DNA of 6,785 nt from Acidimicrobiales bacterium (GTDB lineage Bacteria > Actinomycetota > Acidimicrobiia > Acidimicrobiales > Palsa-688). Positions 4,828 through 6,785 of the stretch are shown piece after piece (the stretch's first letter is position 1; each line of letters opens with the position of its first letter). The notes under the pieces were generated by a model that saw only the letters and a program-made list of their open reading frames with translations, did no database searches and had not been told where the DNA came from. The translations under genes were made by a program, and so were the position numbers. The stretch is taken from NCBI GenBank assembly GCA_019241495.1, contig JAFAWZ010000260.1:1-6785 (forward strand), read 5' to 3'.

Positions 4828-5592
4828 ATGAACGGCAACCAGCTCATACTCCACTCGCCCGCCGGTTTCGTCGTGGCGTTCGGCGCCGGGATCCTGTCGT
4901 TCCTGTCCCCATGCGTGCTCCCCCTTGTCCCGTCGTACCTGTCGATGATGTCGGGCGTCAGCACCGCCGACCTGGCTTCGGCCTCCCGCCCCGACCAGAG
5001 ACGGCTGATCCGGGCCACGTTGCTCTTCGTCGCCGGCTTCACGATCGTCTTCGCCGCGCTGGAGGCCGGCGCCTCTGGGCTTGGCCAGACCCTGAAGGCC
5101 CACCAGGTCGGGCTGAACCGGGCGGCCGGGGCACTGATCGTCCTGGGAGGCCTGGTCGTGGCCGGGGTCCTGCGGCCCGGTTGGGTCATCCGGGAGCGGC
5201 GTGCCCACGTCTCGCCTGCCCGACTGGGGGAGTGGTCCGCACCTGTGATGGGCATGGCCTTCGCGTTCGGGTGGACGCCGTGCATCGGGCCGCTGCTCGG
5301 GGCGGTCCTCACCCTGGCCAGCGCGCCCAACACGCTCGGGCGGGGGGAGGCCATGCTCGTCGCTTATTCGTTCGGCCTCGGTGTGCCGTTCATCGTGGCC
5401 GGGGTGGCGTTCGGCCGTCTGGCCGGTGTGTTGAGGTTCGCCCGAACCCATGCCCGGGCCATAAATTTGACCTCCGGCCTGCTCCTCTCCGGTCTCGGCG
5501 TCCTGCTGCTCACGGGCAACCTCCACCTGCTGTCCACCGCCTTTTCCGATGTGCTGCGAACCCTCGGTCTGGGCAGCCTGTCGACGGTCTAG
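4828..5592 (+). CDS. ccdA: CcdA-type cytochrome c biogenesis / thiol-disulfide transport membrane protein
   Basis: A 254-residue membrane protein with about six hydrophobic segments, of the CcdA/DsbD transmembrane family. It carries reducing electrons from cytoplasmic thioredoxin across the membrane to extracytoplasmic thiol proteins, which keep apocytochrome c haem-binding cysteines reduced. The two redox cysteines are in duplicated motifs, C29 in LSPCVLPLVP and C152 in TPCIGPLLG, as in CcdA proteins. The family repeat (FSPC..PLVPSYLS, then WTPC.GP.LGA) is clear and the length is normal. The ATG at 4828 starts nine residues before the first hydrophobic segment. The ribosome site is weak (CCAGG about six bases upstream). 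It leads the cluster with ccmA and ccmB, which supports a cytochrome c role over other thiol functions. Confidence 0.92.
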   Translation: MNGNQLILHSPAGFVVAFGAGILSFLSPCVLPLVPSYLSMMSGVSTADLASASRPDQRRLIRATLLFVAGFTIVFAALEAGASGLGQTLKAHQVGLNRAAGALIVLGGLVVAGVLRPGWVIRERRAHVSPARLGEWSAPVMGMAFAFGWTPCIGPLLGAVLTLASAPNTLGRGEAMLVAYSFGLGVPFIVAGVAFGRLAGVLRFARTHARAINLTSGLLLSGLGVLLLTGNLHLLSTAFSDVLRTLGLGSLSTV

Positions 5593-5649
5593 ACGGCAGG
5601 CCCGGATGGCGTCGAAGGCCAGGTCGTCGCTACCGTTGGGGCGGTCGTC

Positions 5650-6354
5650 ATGGACCAGGTGATCTGTCTTCGTTCTGCTGTCGCGTTGGTCGGCCGCTTC
5701 CCGGTCCTGGCCGGCGTCGACCTCGACGTGGCCCGGGGCGAAGTCGTGCTGATCCAGGGCCCGAACGGGGCGGGAAAGACCAGCCTCCTGCGCGCCTGTG
5801 CCGGTCTATTACGGGTCGTCGGGGGCTCGGCGGTCGTCCTCGGCCAGGATCTGGTGCGTGACCAGCGGGCGGTCCGGCGCCGGGTCGGCCTGTTCGGGCA
5901 CCAGACCGCCCTGTACGACGAGATGACCGCGCTCGACAACGTCCGGTTCGGTTTGAAGGCGTCGGGTTGTTCCGTCGGCGGGGCGGAACCGGCCATGGAC
6001 CTCCTCGGACTGGGCGGCCGCCTGGCCGGGGTCCGGGTGGCATCCTTGTCGGCCGGCCAGCGGCGGAGGGTCGCGCTGGCCATCCTGGTAGCCCGAGACC
6101 CTGAGCTGTGGCTCCTCGACGAGCCGCACGCCGGGCTCGATGCCGACCACCGCAGCCTGCTCGACCGGCTGATCGCAGAGGCAGCCGCGAGGGGATCCAC
6201 CGTCGTCATGGCATCCCACGAAGCGGAGCGGGCCGGCCCGCTCGCGGGGCGCCACGTCACCGTCGCGGGGGGTGTGGTCACGGCCATCTCGGCCGGCGCC
6301 CCTGCCCGGCCGAGCCCGCTGGAGCAACCGGAGATGACCCAAAGTGTGGCGTGA
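5650..6354 (+). CDS. ccmA: CcmA, ATPase of the haem/cytochrome c maturation ABC transporter
   Basis: A 234-residue ABC ATPase. In order: Walker A GPNGAGKTS (37-45), Q-loop around H84-Q85, signature LSAGQ (133-137), Walker B LWLLDEP (153-159), D-loop GLD (162-164) and H-loop H190. The signature LSAGQRRR and the DEPHAGLD stretch resemble CcmA. With CcmB it forms the ABC part of System I cytochrome c maturation, whose ATP hydrolysis releases holo-CcmE from CcmC. Context decides the name: ccdA lies 57 bases upstream and ccmB overlaps its end. The N-terminus and length are normal, with a short extra proline-rich tail after about 215. The ATG at 5650 has only a weak G-rich site ahead of it. A general ABC ATPase is the alternative if the ccmB assignment failed. 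Confidence 0.9.
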   Translation: MDQVICLRSAVALVGRFPVLAGVDLDVARGEVVLIQGPNGAGKTSLLRACAGLLRVVGGSAVVLGQDLVRDQRAVRRRVGLFGHQTALYDEMTALDNVRFGLKASGCSVGGAEPAMDLLGLGGRLAGVRVASLSAGQRRRVALAILVARDPELWLLDEPHAGLDADHRSLLDRLIAEAAARGSTVVMASHEAERAGPLAGRHVTVAGGVVTAISAGAPARPSPLEQPEMTQSVA

Positions 6355-6785
6355 CGCAGTCGTAGTCGGGGCCAAGGACCTGCGGGTCGAGATCCACAGC
6401 CGGGTCGCCACCGCCCAGGTTGCGCCCTACGCCGTCTTGGTTCTGCTCCTGTTCGGGCTGGCCTTCGACCAGGACCACGCCGTGCTGACCAAGACGGCGC
6501 CCGGCCTGTTCTGGATCGCCGTCCTGTTGTGCTGCCTGCTGGCCGTGCAGCGCAGCTACGCCATCGAGTCGGCCGACGGGGCGCGCGACGGACTTCGCCT
6601 CTCGGGCCTCGACCCGGCCGGGATCTTCCTCGGCAAGGCGGCAGCGGTCGCCGTGCAGCTACTCGTCCTGGAGACTTTGTTGGGGTTGGGGGTCGTGGTG
6701 TTGTTCGGCACCCGGCTGCACGACCCGGCCCTCCTCGTGTTGAGCGGCCTGAGCGCCAGCGTGGGACTGGCCGCGGCAGGCACCG
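6344..6785 (+). CDS. ccmB: CcmB, haem exporter membrane subunit (N-terminal part, runs off the window)
   Basis: About 147 codons are visible. The protein begins VWRDAVVVGAKDLRVEIHSR and continues through hydrophobic segments around residues 24-39 and 54-68. Then comes the CcmB core QRSYAIESADGARDGLRLSG, followed by GIFLGKAAAVAVQLLVLE and further hydrophobic stretches. The N-terminal K-D-L-R-x-E motif and the later GK before a membrane span are hallmarks of CcmB, the membrane-spanning partner of CcmA. The GTG at 6344 is the only possible start: an in-frame TGA lies at 6335-6337 and the next codon is the conserved tryptophan. It overlaps the ccmA 3' end by 11 bases, and GGAG sits about ten bases upstream. 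The 3' end and downstream genes are outside the window. Confidence 0.88.
   Translation, partial: MWRDAVVVGAKDLRVEIHSRVATAQVAPYAVLVLLLFGLAFDQDHAVLTKTAPGLFWIAVLLCCLLAVQRSYAIESADGARDGLRLSGLDPAGIFLGKAAAVAVQLLVLETLLGLGVVVLFGTRLHDPALLVLSGLSASVGLAAAGT

Noticed and set aside
4668..5861. A 397-codon open frame on the plus strand over ccdA
   Set aside because: It is out of frame with ccdA and ccmA, both of which have unmistakable motifs, and its product is Arg/Pro-rich shadow sequence.
1..6785. CRISPR arrays, tRNA or rRNA genes, transposase genes
   Set aside because: Reading through both strands showed no regularly spaced repeats, no cloverleaf-like sequence, and no transposase or integrase motifs.

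Overview
The window is GC-rich, has strongly GC-biased third codon positions, and starts several genes with GTG. Gene content (a membrane protein of the DUF5317 type, a type II peroxiredoxin, CcdA plus CcmA/CcmB) suggests a high-GC Gram-positive bacterium, most likely Actinomycetota and perhaps the Acidimicrobiia. That lineage guess is inference from gene content and was not tested.

Layout, left to right. Positions 1-37 hold what may be the last codons of a rightward gene. A leftward pair follows: a VOC/glyoxalase-fold protein, then ribose-5-phosphate isomerase A, overlapping or nearly abutting. A 43-base divergent gap separates the VOC gene from a rightward type II (Prx5-like) peroxiredoxin that has an excellent ribosome binding site. 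The peroxiredoxin converges on a leftward two-gene operon, a TetR-family repressor followed by a PaaI-type hotdog thioesterase, joined by a GTGA stop/start overlap. Upstream of the repressor is a 234-base non-coding stretch with nested palindromes. A leftward DUF5317 membrane protein and GT4 glycosyltransferase pair comes next. Finally, diverging from that pair, a rightward cytochrome c maturation cluster runs off the end: ccdA, ccmA and the start of ccmB.

The most notable feature lies inside the TetR gene. A 130-135 bp imperfect inverted-repeat element (about 2354-2493) has terminal arms of 15 bp matching perfectly and inner arms of 21 bp with one mismatch. It is flanked by a TCCGA direct repeat. 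The distance between the two direct repeats is 135 bases, exactly 45 codons, so the reading frame is kept. Removing one repeat unit gives a 201-residue protein, the normal size for TetR regulators. This looks like a non-autonomous palindromic element, MITE-like or similar to protein-coding palindromic elements, that has inserted into a protein gene and is translated. No transposase is present in the window and I do not recognise the family.

Functionally the window is mostly housekeeping and accessory metabolism. It covers the non-oxidative pentose phosphate step (RpiA), peroxide removal, acyl-CoA hydrolysis under probable TetR control, glycosyl transfer of unknown target, and haem/thiol delivery for c-type cytochrome assembly (CcdA, CcmAB).
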